A DNA stretch of 64,000 bases from Sphingomonas nostoxanthinifaciens (GTDB taxonomy: Bacteria; Pseudomonadota; Alphaproteobacteria; Sphingomonadales; Sphingomonadaceae), in contig NZ_CP082839.1 in the NCBI RefSeq assembly GCF_019930585.1, positions 4,166,001-4,230,000 on the forward strand, read 5' to 3'. Made by a program: the position numbers and the translations under genes. The notes beneath the pieces are model-generated. The model was not told the DNA's origin. It saw only the letters and a list, made by a program, of their open reading frames with translations, and searched no databases. Shown piece by piece: positions 23,424 to 31,345 of this stretch (position 1 is its first letter; every line of letters starts with the position of its first letter).

Positions 23424-25106
23424 GTGCAACACCAGCGCAACCTGATCCTGGCGATCGCGCTTTCGCTCGCCGTCTTCGTCGGCTGGACGCTCGTGGCGAA
23501 CCGCTACTTCCCGCAGACAACCAAGGTCGTCGACGGCAAGCAGGTGGCGCTGCCCACGCCCGCTTCGACGCGCAACGCGCCGGCGATGATCCGCGACCGC
23601 ACGATGGTGCTGCGCGAATCGCCGCGCGTGGCGATCGCGACTCCGGCGCTGGCCGGCTCGATCAACCTCAAGGGCGCGCGCATCGACGATCTGGTGCTGC
23701 TGCGGCATCGCGAGACGATCGCGAAGGACTCGCCGCCGGTGCGGCTGCTCTCGCCGGGCGGTGCGCCCGACGCCTATTTCGCGCAGTTCGGCTGGGGCGG
23801 CGACAATGTCGTGCTGCCCGGGCCGGATACGGTGTGGACCGCTGACGCGGCCACGCTCACGCCCAACCGCCCGGTCACGCTGAGCTGGGACAATGGCAAG
23901 GGCCAGCGTTTCCAGATCATGGTCGCGGTCGATGCGTCCTACATGTTCACGATCCGCCAGACGGTCGCCAATGCCGGTCCCGGCGCGGTGGCGGTGAAGT
24001 CCTACGGCCTCGTCAGCCGCGTCGGCGTGTCGAAGGATCCGTCGAGCTGGACGATGCACACCGGCCCGATCGGCACGTTCGGCGGCTCGACCGATTATTC
24101 GGTCAGCTTCAAGGATCTCGACAAGGCCGGCGATGCCGGCAAGCGCTTCGCCACCACCGGCGGCTGGCTCGGCTTCGGCGACAAATATTGGCAGACGGCA
24201 CTGGTGCCCGACCAGAATGTCGCGGTCGATGCCGGCTTCCGCGCCGGTGACGGCGAGGTCTATCAGGCCGATGCCGCCGGCGCGGCGACGATGGTCCAGC
24301 CGGGCAAGGTCGCCGCGACCCAGCAGCGCTTCTTTGCGGGCGCCAAGGAAGTGTCCGTTCTCGACGCCTACGAGAAGGCCGGCATCACCCATTTCGATCG
24401 CGCGATCGACTGGGGCTGGTTCGTGTGGTTCGAGAAGCCGATCTTCTACCTGCTCGACTGGCTGTTCGTGCACATCGGCAATTTCGGCGTGGCGATCATC
24501 TGCCTGACGATCGTCGTGCGCGCCTTGCTGTTCCCCGTCGCGCAACGGCAATTTTCGTCGATGGCGTCGATGCGCCGCGTCCAGCCGAAGATGAAGGCGC
24601 TGCAGGAGCGGCACAAGAACGACAAGCCGACGCTGCAGCAGGAGATGATGAAGTTGTATCAGGCGGAGAAGGTCAATCCGCTCGCCGGCTGCCTGCCGAT
24701 CTTCATCCAGATGCCGATCTTCATCGCGCTTTACAAGGTGCTCGCGCTGTCGATCGAGATGCGCCACCAGCCCTTCACCTTGTGGATCAAGGATCTGTCC
24801 GCGCCCGATCCGCTGACGCCGGTGAACCTGTTCGGCTATCTGCCCTTCACCCCGCCGCCGATGCTGCACCTGGGCGTGCTGGCGATCCTGCTCGGGCTGA
24901 CGATGTGGGGCATGCAGAAGCTGAACCCCACGCAGATGGACCCGCAGCAGCAGCAGATCATGATGTTCATGCCGTGGATGATGATGCTGTTCTTCGCGCC
25001 GCTCGCGGCCGGGCTGCAGCTCTATTACGTCATGAACAACCTGCTCAGCCTGGCGCAGCAGCAATTCCTCTACGCGCGCACGCCGGGGCTGAAGGAAACA
25101 ACGTGA
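23424..25106 (+). CDS. yidC: Membrane protein insertase YidC
   Basis: 560 residues. N-terminal helix (LILAIALSLAVFVGWTLVANRYF), a large periplasmic beta domain (about 40-330) and the five-helix core from about 340 (WFVWFEKPIFYLLDWLF ... MNNLLSL). It inserts proteins into the inner membrane with or without Sec. It starts at GTG 23424. The C-terminal core carries the long cytoplasmic loop (ARGVQ-type MRRVQPKMKALQERHKND). The stop overlaps the engB start as GTGA. The C-terminus ends soon after the last helix. Confidence 0.98.
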   Translation: MQHQRNLILAIALSLAVFVGWTLVANRYFPQTTKVVDGKQVALPTPASTRNAPAMIRDRTMVLRESPRVAIATPALAGSINLKGARIDDLVLLRHRETIAKDSPPVRLLSPGGAPDAYFAQFGWGGDNVVLPGPDTVWTADAATLTPNRPVTLSWDNGKGQRFQIMVAVDASYMFTIRQTVANAGPGAVAVKSYGLVSRVGVSKDPSSWTMHTGPIGTFGGSTDYSVSFKDLDKAGDAGKRFATTGGWLGFGDKYWQTALVPDQNVAVDAGFRAGDGEVYQADAAGAATMVQPGKVAATQQRFFAGAKEVSVLDAYEKAGITHFDRAIDWGWFVWFEKPIFYLLDWLFVHIGNFGVAIICLTIVVRALLFPVAQRQFSSMASMRRVQPKMKALQERHKNDKPTLQQEMMKLYQAEKVNPLAGCLPIFIQMPIFIALYKVLALSIEMRHQPFTLWIKDLSAPDPLTPVNLFGYLPFTPPPMLHLGVLAILLGLTMWGMQKLNPTQMDPQQQQIMMFMPWMMMLFFAPLAAGLQLYYVMNNLLSLAQQQFLYARTPGLKETT

Positions 25107-25744
25107 GCGACGAAGCGCAGCCCGATCTCGTCGAATCGGCACGGAAGCTGTTCGCCGGGCCGATTTCTTTCCTGAAGTCGGCGCCGGGGCTGGAGTTTCT
25201 GCCGGCGGCGGACCTGCCTGAGGTGGCGTTCGCCGGCCGCTCGAATGTCGGCAAGTCGTCGCTGCTGAACGCGCTCGCCAATCGCAACGGGCTCGCGCGC
25301 ACCTCGAACACGCCGGGACGGACGCAGGAGCTCAACTTCTTCGAGGTCGGCGCACCGCCGCTGCTGCGGCTGGTCGACATGCCCGGTTATGGCTTCGCCG
25401 AGGCGCCTAAGGATATCGTGCGCAAGTGGCGCTTCCTCGTGAACGATTTCCTGCGCGGGCGCGCCACGCTGAAGCGCGCGCTCGTGCTGATCGACAGCCG
25501 CCACGGCGTCAAGGATGTCGACCGCGAGGTGATGGAGATGCTCGACAAGGCGGCGGTCTCCTATCGCCTCGTCCTCACCAAGGCCGACAAGGTCAAGGCG
25601 AGCGCGCTGGAGACGGTCTGCGCGGAGGTCGTCGCCGAGGCGCGCAAGCATGCCGCCGCACATCCGGAAATCTTGAAGACGTCGAGCGAGAAGGGGATGG
25701 GCGTGCCCGAACTGCGTGCGGCGGTGCTGGAAGCGGTGCTCTGA
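25103..25744 (+). CDS. engB: Ribosome biogenesis GTP-binding protein EngB/YihA
   Basis: 213-residue GTPase needed for late 50S assembly. G1 is GRSNVGKSSLLNAL, G3 DMPGYGFA, G4 TKADK; the switch-region TPGRTQELNFF is typical of EngB. GTG start at 25103 with GAAGGAA upstream, coupled to yidC by GTGA. It closes the rpmH-engB operon; a CGAGCG-AAA-CGCTCG hairpin (25750-25764) follows. Confidence 0.96.
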   Translation: MSDEAQPDLVESARKLFAGPISFLKSAPGLEFLPAADLPEVAFAGRSNVGKSSLLNALANRNGLARTSNTPGRTQELNFFEVGAPPLLRLVDMPGYGFAEAPKDIVRKWRFLVNDFLRGRATLKRALVLIDSRHGVKDVDREVMEMLDKAAVSYRLVLTKADKVKASALETVCAEVVAEARKHAAAHPEILKTSSEKGMGVPELRAAVLEAVL

Positions 25745-25749
25745 AGATA

Positions 25750-25764
25750 CGAGCGAAACGCTCG
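25750..25764. terminator. Short hairpin after engB
   Basis: CGAGCG-AAA-CGCTCG, 6-bp stem with a 3-nt loop in the 46-nt gap between convergent engB and the secreted protein gene at 25791. No T-run, so termination is only suggested. Confidence 0.35.
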
Positions 25765-25790
25765 ATCCGTCCGATCGCACGCGCGTCGAT

Positions 25791-26144
25791 CTAGGGTCGG
25801 TTCGCCTCGAGGAACTGGCGGAAGCACCCCGTCTGCCCATAAGCCCCGACCGGCGAACAACTGCCGGGTCGCCCGTCGCGGCTCACATTCTCGAGCACGC
25901 GCGCGGTGCCCATCCACGATCCGTCGCGCGCGGCGTTATATTTGCGGCCGCGCAGCGCCTTTGGGATGCGGTAGCGCTCGCTTTCCGGCTGGCGTGCGCA
26001 GACGACGATCTCGTCGGCGGCACTGCGCGGGCACGCATCGTCGCCGAAGACAACCAAAGTCGAAACCTTGGCCGGCGGGTCTTCGGCCTGCACCGGCGCC
26101 GATGCGAAGGCGAGCCCGATCGCGAGGAGACCGAGCCGGATCAC
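25791..26144 (-). CDS. Small secreted protein, family B (downstream copy)
   Basis: 117 residues, signal peptide about 1-20 (MIRLGLLAIGLAFASAPVQA). Mature part has GDDACPRSAADEIVVCARQ, ESERYRIPKALRG and GSCSPVGAYGQTGC: cysteines C38, C49, C96 and C107. All four match those in the next gene upstream, as do ERYRIP and GSCS-VG. Start GTG 26144 overlaps that gene's stop (GTGA), so this is a tandem, translationally coupled duplicate. No known domain. Confidence 0.75.
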   Translation of the reverse strand: MIRLGLLAIGLAFASAPVQAEDPPAKVSTLVVFGDDACPRSAADEIVVCARQPESERYRIPKALRGRKYNAARDGSWMGTARVLENVSRDGRPGSCSPVGAYGQTGCFRQFLEANRP

Positions 26145-26560
26145 CGCGGGTTTTCGGACGTGACCTGCGATTCGGCGGTGTAATCGGGCGTGGACGAGGA
26201 CTGCGCCGCCGCCTTGGCCGCGCGCTTCTCCGCCGCCCACTGGTTGTTGTACGATTTGCCGCAGCCGATCGAGCCGCCGCCACCAACGGCCGAACAGCTG
26301 CCGATGCCGCTCGCAGCGCCGGCATTCATCGTGCTGGCGGCACGGCCGCCCCACGTCTGCTGGCTCGGCGCAAGCGTGCCGTCGCGCAGGCCCGACGGGA
26401 TACGATAACGTTCGCCCTCGCCGCGCCGCACGCAGATGGTGTTCGCAGGGCAGCGATCGGTTCCGTAGATGATCAGCGGGTTGGTCTGCGCCGCCGCCGG
26501 CATCGCCGGGAGAGCCGCACCGGCGATCACCACCGCCGCGATCGACAGAAACTTCATCAT
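26141..26560 (-). CDS. Small secreted protein, family B (upstream copy)
   Basis: 139 residues; signal peptide about 1-24 ending PAAAQ. Four cysteines: C37 (DRCP), C43, C89 (GSCSAVG) and C100 (SIGC). The ERYRIPSGLRDG block equals that of its neighbour. Unlike it, this copy carries a C-terminal extension rich in Ala, Lys and Ser (EKRAAKAAAQSSSTPDYTAE). Start ATG 26560, with a second ATG directly after it. Function unknown; likely periplasmic with two disulfides. Confidence 0.75.
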   Translation of the reverse strand: MMKFLSIAAVVIAGAALPAMPAAAQTNPLIIYGTDRCPANTICVRRGEGERYRIPSGLRDGTLAPSQQTWGGRAASTMNAGAASGIGSCSAVGGGGSIGCGKSYNNQWAAEKRAAKAAAQSSSTPDYTAESQVTSENPR

Positions 26561-26657
26561 CGCCCTGATCCTCGCTTACCCGAACGCCCTTGGCGGCGAC
26601 CGCCTGAACGGCGATCGAACCAATCCGATCCTAACCGGCCAACGCACGTCGCCATTA

Positions 26658-27182
26658 TCATATCCGCTGCGACAGGCCGATCGCGATGCGACAGCCGAGC
26701 CGGATCGCCGTCGACAGCAACGGATAGGCCGGTGCGCGCTCGGCGCCTGCGGCGATTGCGGCCGCGCGATGCTCGACCTCCTCGGCCTGAAACTCCTCGA
26801 TCGCGTCGCCGAGCGGAGGATCGCTGTCGCCGAGCGCCGTCCGTTGATCCTCGTAATGGCGATCGATTTCGGTCTCGACCGCGGCGGTGCACGCCATCGC
26901 CGCCTCCGGGCCGATCAATGCGGTCGCCGCGCCCAGCGCGAACCCCGCGACCCGCCACATCGGCGCGAGCAGGGTCGGGCGCACGCCGCGCGCCACCAGC
27001 ATCGCGTCGAAATGCGCCTGGTGACGCTCCTCCTGCGCCGCCATGCGGGCAATCTCACGCGCGACCGGGTGGCGGCCGCCGAGCACCGCGAGCTGCCCGG
27101 CATAGATGCGCGTCGCGCCATATTCGCCGGCCTGATCGACGCGCACCATCGCGGCGCGGGCGCGGGCGTCGGGCCGGATCAC
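26658..27182 (-). CDS. coq7: Demethoxyubiquinone hydroxylase
   Basis: 174 residues; di-iron enzyme of ubiquinone biosynthesis, hydroxylating demethoxyubiquinol at the membrane. Iron ligands are visible as VRVDQAGEYGATRIY (Glu), QEERHQAHF (ExxH), EIDRHYEDQ and AEEVEHRAAAI (ExxH). GTG start at 27182 overlaps the dsbB stop (GTGA). It ends the ctpA-dsbB-coq7 run. The length equals the short bacterial Coq7 form. Confidence 0.93.
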   Translation of the reverse strand: MIRPDARARAAMVRVDQAGEYGATRIYAGQLAVLGGRHPVAREIARMAAQEERHQAHFDAMLVARGVRPTLLAPMWRVAGFALGAATALIGPEAAMACTAAVETEIDRHYEDQRTALGDSDPPLGDAIEEFQAEEVEHRAAAIAAGAERAPAYPLLSTAIRLGCRIAIGLSQRI

Positions 27183-27646
27183 CGCGACCGCGCCCCAGCG
27201 AGCGCCAGCACGGCAAGGCCGCCGGCGAGGCTGAACAAGGCGTTGAAGCCGGCGAGGCTCACGTGGAACAGCGTCCATTGCGGCACATCGCACTGAACGA
27301 TCGGCGCCGACAGGATCGCGCGCATCAGATCCGCGCCATGGCCGGTCGCGATCCCGGTGCAGTGCGACGGACCCGCCCACCAGCGATATTCGACCCCGGC
27401 ATGATAGACGCCGATCGCGCCGCTCGCGAGGATCAGCAGCCCGGCGAGGATCGTCAGCGGCCGGGTGAGCGCGGTGCGCGCGAGCAGGATCGCGAGCAAG
27501 GCCGCCACGATCGCCGCATAATGCGGCCAGCGCTGCCACATGCACAATTCGCACGGCACGAGGCCGCCTATATATTGCGATCCCAGCGCGCCGGCCATCA
27601 GCAACGCCGGCAGCGCGAGCGCGAGCGCGCGGGCAGGCGCCAGCAT
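27179..27646 (-). CDS. dsbB: Disulfide bond formation protein DsbB
   Basis: 155-residue, four-helix inner-membrane protein that reoxidises DsbA by passing electrons to quinone. CELC (C32, C35) in the first periplasmic loop and the second pair C96 and C119 (SHCTG, VQCDV) are present. Start ATG overlaps the ctpA stop (TGATG). No dsbA is in the window. Of interest beside the several cysteine-bearing secreted proteins nearby. Confidence 0.93.
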   Translation of the reverse strand: MLAPARALALALPALLMAGALGSQYIGGLVPCELCMWQRWPHYAAIVAALLAILLARTALTRPLTILAGLLILASGAIGVYHAGVEYRWWAGPSHCTGIATGHGADLMRAILSAPIVQCDVPQWTLFHVSLAGFNALFSLAGGLAVLALAGARSR

Positions 27647-29016
27647 CAGGGCTGCTTCGCGGCCGGCTTGGCCGGCGGTGCGGGGGGCGTGGTCGCGGCG
27701 GTCTGCGCCGGCGCACCGCCCAGCCGGGTCAGCGTCTTGATCGCATAATCGAGCTGGAAGTCGGTCACGCCTGCCTTCTTCAGCGTATCGGGCGTGGCAG
27801 CGAAGCGCGGATCAGGCGTCACGTCACTTTCAAGCACGCTATTGTCGACCTTGGCCTGGTTGAGCAGGTGGCGACGCAGATCGGCCTCGCGCAGCCGCGG
27901 CCGCGCCTTGTAATCGGGATCGGTGAGCTGCGGCACGACGACATCGGGCTCGACGCCGCCCTCCTGCACCGAGCGGCCCGACGGCGTATAGTAACGCGCC
28001 GTGGTCAGGCGGAGCGCGGTGTCGTCGGTCAGCGGCAGCAAGGTCTGGACCGAGCCCTTGCCGAAGCTGCGCACGCCCATGACGATCGCGCGATGCTGAT
28101 CCTGCAGCGCCGCGGCGACGATCTCCGACGCGGATGCCGAGCCGGCATCGACCAGCACCACCAGCGGCAGGCCGTGCGCGTCGTCGCCGGGCTTGGCATA
28201 ATAACGCTCGATATCGGTCTTCTCGCGGCCGCGCTGCGAGACGATCTCGCCATGCGTCAGGAAGCTGTCGGCGACCTCGATCGCCTGATCGAGCAGCCCG
28301 CCCGGATCCTCGCGCAGATCGATGACATAGCCGAGCGGCTTGCCGCCGACCTGCTTGTCGATCCCGGCGATCGCTTCCTTGACCTCGGCGCCGGTGACCT
28401 TGCTGAAGCTGTTGATGTTGATGATGCCGACACGGTCCTTGACCTGCCACTTCACCGCCTTGAGCTGGATGATCTCGCGCGTCAGCGTCAGGTCGAACGG
28501 CTTGTCCCGCCCCGGCCGCACGATCGTGAGCCGGATCTTCGAGCCTGCCGGCCCGCGCATCTTGTCGACCGAATCGTCGAGGCTCTCGCCGTAGATCAGC
28601 TTGCCGTCGATATCGGTGATATAGTCGCCGGACTTGATGCCGGCGCGCGCCGCCGGGGTATCCTCGGTCGCCGCGACCACCTTCACCGCGCCCTCGTCCA
28701 TCTGCACCGTCAGACCGAGGCCGCCATAATTGCCCTCGGTCGTCGTCTTCATGTTCTGGAAGTCGCGCGCGTCGAGATACGAGCTGTGCGGATCGAGGCT
28801 CGCCAGCATGCCGTCGATCGCGCCCTTGATCAGCGTCTTGTCATCGACCTTGTCGACGTAATCGGCCTTCACCCGCTCGAACACGGCCATGAACTGGTCG
28901 AGCTGCTTGTAGGTATCGGCATCGCTGGCGGCGATCCCAGCGGTGACGGCAGGCAGCAACGCCATCGCGGCAACCAGGCCCCCGGCCTGCAACAAGGTCT
29001 TACGCATCGGCGGCAT
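27646..29016 (-). CDS. ctpA: C-terminal processing peptidase, S41 family
   Basis: 456 residues: signal peptide or anchor (about 1-30), helical segment, PDZ domain (about 93-170, GLGLTVQMDEGAVKVVA), then the S41 protease core. Catalytic Ser lies in GSASASEIVAA (about 295) and Lys in RSFGKGSVQ (320). Cuts or trims periplasmic proteins from their C-termini. The usual LRNNPGGLL loop is LREDPGGLL here (235-242). A low-complexity Ala/Pro tail ends the protein. It heads the ctpA-dsbB-coq7 operon; the EnvC-like gene is 51 nt upstream on the same strand. Confidence 0.93.
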   Translation of the reverse strand: MPPMRKTLLQAGGLVAAMALLPAVTAGIAASDADTYKQLDQFMAVFERVKADYVDKVDDKTLIKGAIDGMLASLDPHSSYLDARDFQNMKTTTEGNYGGLGLTVQMDEGAVKVVAATEDTPAARAGIKSGDYITDIDGKLIYGESLDDSVDKMRGPAGSKIRLTIVRPGRDKPFDLTLTREIIQLKAVKWQVKDRVGIININSFSKVTGAEVKEAIAGIDKQVGGKPLGYVIDLREDPGGLLDQAIEVADSFLTHGEIVSQRGREKTDIERYYAKPGDDAHGLPLVVLVDAGSASASEIVAAALQDQHRAIVMGVRSFGKGSVQTLLPLTDDTALRLTTARYYTPSGRSVQEGGVEPDVVVPQLTDPDYKARPRLREADLRRHLLNQAKVDNSVLESDVTPDPRFAATPDTLKKAGVTDFQLDYAIKTLTRLGGAPAQTAATTPPAPPAKPAAKQP

Positions 29017-29067
29017 CTTTCATCTTCGCACTTTCCCTAGCGGGATATGAACCGCTGTGGAACGGGC

Positions 29068-29847
29068 TTAGCTGCGTGTGCGGGCGGTGCCCATCTCGGT
29101 CATCGCCGCCACGTCGATCGGGCGGCCATGATGGCGCAGCTCGATCGTCAGCCGTGGGGCGACGGCGGCCATGGTGCCGACCGAAGCGCCCGCGGGCACC
29201 CACGTGCCGACCGACGGTTCGACCCGGTCGAGCCCGGCCAGCAACGTCGTCCAGCCATGGCCGTGATCGAGGATGACGACCCCGCCATAGCCCCGGAACC
29301 GCCGTGCATAAGCAACGCGACCGAGCGCCGGCGCGACGACCTGCGCGCGCGCAATGGTGGCGAGCGTCAGGCCGCGCGCCAGCACCCCCGTCTCCAGCCG
29401 CTCCCCCGTGCCGCTGACGACGCTGCCATTGGCGGGCAAAGTGTAGACCGGGCGAAGCGGGAGCGGCGATGCCGGGTAAAGCGGAGCCGGCGGCAGCGGC
29501 AAGCGTGCCAGCCGAACCGTGACCGCCGCATCGCGTGCGCCGGCACGCGACGCTTCGGCGGCATTGGCGGCGTCGAGGGCATCGGCCAGCATCGCGCGTT
29601 GGGCGGTCAGCGTGGCGATCTGGCGCTCGATCGATGCGCTACGCTGCGCCACGCCCGGCGCCAGTGCACGATAGAGGGCGCCGGCGCGAAACGGATCGCC
29701 CTCGCTCCCGACCGCCAGAATATGCGTCAGCGGCGCGCGGGTGGCGGCGAGGCTCGTGCGCGCATCGGCCAGCGCACGGTCGGTCGCGGCGAGGCGCGGC
29801 GCCAGCGCGGCCGGGTCAGCTGCAGCCGCAAGGAAAGCGAGCAGCAT
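29068..29847 (-). CDS. EnvC-like murein hydrolase activator (degenerate LytM domain)
   Basis: 259 residues with a short signal peptide (MLLAFLAAAADPAALA). Coiled coil about 20-105 (ATDRALADARTSLAAT, RQIATLTAQRAMLADALDAA) then a LytM fold (about 155-250) with GYGGVVILDHGHGWTTLLAG and LTIELRHHGRPID. The last block aligns with EnvC's degenerate site, so it probably activates amidases rather than cutting peptidoglycan itself. The coiled coil is shorter than in E. coli EnvC. It follows rlmH by 2 nt. Confidence 0.8.
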   Translation of the reverse strand: MLLAFLAAAADPAALAPRLAATDRALADARTSLAATRAPLTHILAVGSEGDPFRAGALYRALAPGVAQRSASIERQIATLTAQRAMLADALDAANAAEASRAGARDAAVTVRLARLPLPPAPLYPASPLPLRPVYTLPANGSVVSGTGERLETGVLARGLTLATIARAQVVAPALGRVAYARRFRGYGGVVILDHGHGWTTLLAGLDRVEPSVGTWVPAGASVGTMAAVAPRLTIELRHHGRPIDVAAMTEMGTARTRS

Positions 29848-29849
29848 CG

Positions 29850-30272
29850 TCAGCCCTCGCGATGATAAGGATGGCCGGCAAGGATGCTGGTCGCGCGCCA
29901 CAATTGCTCGGCCAACATCGCGCGTGCCAGCATGTGCGGCCACGTCATCGCGCCGAACGAGAGGAGCATATCCGCCTGCGCGCGCGCCGCATCGTCGAAG
30001 CCGTCGGCCGCGCCGATCATGAATCGCGCCTCGCGCACGCCGTCGTCACGCCAGCGGCCGAGTCGTTCGGCGAAGGCGGTCGAGCCGAGGCTCGCGCCCT
30101 TTTCATCGAGCAGGATGAGGGTGGTGGCGGGAGCGCGTAGCGGCTCCTTGCCGCCGCGATCGGGCAGTTCGGTCACGCGCGTCGGCCACGCGATGCGGCC
30201 GAGATAGCGCTCGACAAGATCGGCCTCTGGCCCGCGACCGATCCGGCCGCGCGCGACGATGTGAAGCAGCAC
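29850..30272 (-). CDS. rlmH: 23S rRNA (pseudouridine-1915-N3)-methyltransferase
   Basis: 140-residue SPOUT methyltransferase. Characteristic blocks are MLLHIVARGRIGRGPEADLVERY, LILLDEKGASLGSTAFAE, MIGAADGFDD and the C-terminal RAMLAEQLWRATSILAGHPYH. It methylates helix 69 of 23S rRNA on the whole ribosome. Between rsfS and the EnvC-like gene, the common alphaproteobacterial order. Confidence 0.96.
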   Translation of the reverse strand: MLLHIVARGRIGRGPEADLVERYLGRIAWPTRVTELPDRGGKEPLRAPATTLILLDEKGASLGSTAFAERLGRWRDDGVREARFMIGAADGFDDAARAQADMLLSFGAMTWPHMLARAMLAEQLWRATSILAGHPYHREG

Positions 30273-30284
30273 CCGGCGGACGCG

Positions 30285-30704
30285 TCAGGCGGTGCCGATC
30301 GCCTCACCGGTCGGGCGCGGTGCGTCGCCGAACGCCCACATCCGCTCGAGATTGTAGAAGGACCGCACTTCGGGCCGGAAAAGGTGGACGATCAGGTCGC
30401 CCGCGTCGATCAGCACCCAGTCGGCGGCGGGCATGCCCTCGATCCGCGGGCTGCGGCCGGTCTCGGCCTTGATAAGGTCGGCGAGCTTTGCCGCCATCGA
30501 GCCGACCTGGCGGCTGGAGCGGCCGGAGGCGACCACCATGTAATCGGCGATCGAGGATTTGCCCGCCAGCGGGATCGACACCGTCTCGACCGCCTGATCG
30601 TCGTCGAGCTGGGTGAGGATCAACCGGTGCAGGGCATCGATACTGTCGCCCGGATCGGCGGGGGGCTCGACCGCGTGCGCGGTCTGCATGGCAATGGCAG
30701 GCAA
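30285..30704 (-). CDS. rsfS: Ribosomal silencing factor RsfS
   Basis: 139 residues at most. Binds L14 and blocks subunit joining when nutrients are low. Core: LDDDQAVETVSIPLAGKSSIADYMVVASGRSSRQVGSMAAKL and PAADWVLIDAGDLIVHLFRPEVRSFYNLERMW. The start is uncertain: TTG 30704 has AGGAGG (30709-30714) only 4 nt away, while ATG 30689 would be 19 nt away. The ribosome-binding site overlaps the nadD stop. A typical nadD-rsfS-rlmH order. Confidence 0.95.
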   Translation of the reverse strand: MPAIAMQTAHAVEPPADPGDSIDALHRLILTQLDDDQAVETVSIPLAGKSSIADYMVVASGRSSRQVGSMAAKLADLIKAETGRSPRIEGMPAADWVLIDAGDLIVHLFRPEVRSFYNLERMWAFGDAPRPTGEAIGTA

Positions 30705-30712
30705 GGAACCTC

Positions 30713-31345
30713 CTAGGGGATCGAACGCCGCGTGACATGATCGCGCGGCGCCTTGGTTTCAAGGGACGTCGTCCAATCGGGCAGACACGCACGCAGCCGC
30801 GTGGCAGAGGTCGGATCGGGTCGAAAGCGCAACAGCACGAGCGCCGGCGGACTCCAACTCGTCCAGTGTCTTGCCTGGTCCCGGGGCCGGACGAAGCGCC
30901 GAAGCCAGCCCATTGCCGAAGCTCGATGGGCAGCCGCATCATAACCCGGACGGGCGATCACCGCAATCGGCATGGTGCGCGCAATCCGCCGCCAATCGCG
31001 CCATTGGTCGAATTGGGCGAGATTGTCGGCCCCCATCAGCCAGATGAAGCGCCGCTCGGGAAAGCGCCGCGCGATCCGGCGGAGCGTATCGGCGGTGTAG
31101 CGCGTGCCGAGCATCGCCTCGATCGCAGTCACGCGGATCGGGGCGTGGCGGGCGACGCGCACCGCCGAAGCCATGCGCTGCGCCATCGTCGCCATGTCGC
31201 CGGCGCCCTCCTTCAGCGGATTGCCGGGGGAGACCAGCCACCACACCTCGTCCAGTCCCAGCGCGTGCAGCGCGTAGAGGCTGATGCGGCGGTGGGCGGC
31301 GTGGGCGGGGTTGAACGACCCGCCGAGGAGACCGATCCGTTTCAA
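30713..31345 (-). CDS. nadD: Nicotinate-nucleotide adenylyltransferase
   Basis: 210 residues. Makes deamido-NAD from nicotinate mononucleotide and ATP. Nucleotidyltransferase motif KRIGLLGGSFNPAHAAHRRIS (HAAH in the HxGH place), WWLVSPGNPLK and FIWLMGADNLAQFDQW. The start is TTG 31345, overlapping the proA stop as TTGA; the earlier open frame has no support. The C-terminal ISSTxIR block normal in NadD appears as SATRLRACLP. Confidence 0.94.
   Translation of the reverse strand: MKRIGLLGGSFNPAHAAHRRISLYALHALGLDEVWWLVSPGNPLKEGAGDMATMAQRMASAVRVARHAPIRVTAIEAMLGTRYTADTLRRIARRFPERRFIWLMGADNLAQFDQWRDWRRIARTMPIAVIARPGYDAAAHRASAMGWLRRFVRPRDQARHWTSWSPPALVLLRFRPDPTSATRLRACLPDWTTSLETKAPRDHVTRRSIP

Noticed and set aside
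23418..25142. 574-codon minus-strand frame antisense to yidC
   Set aside because: yidC is beyond doubt; the antisense protein is rich in His, Arg and Asp and has no recognisable domain.
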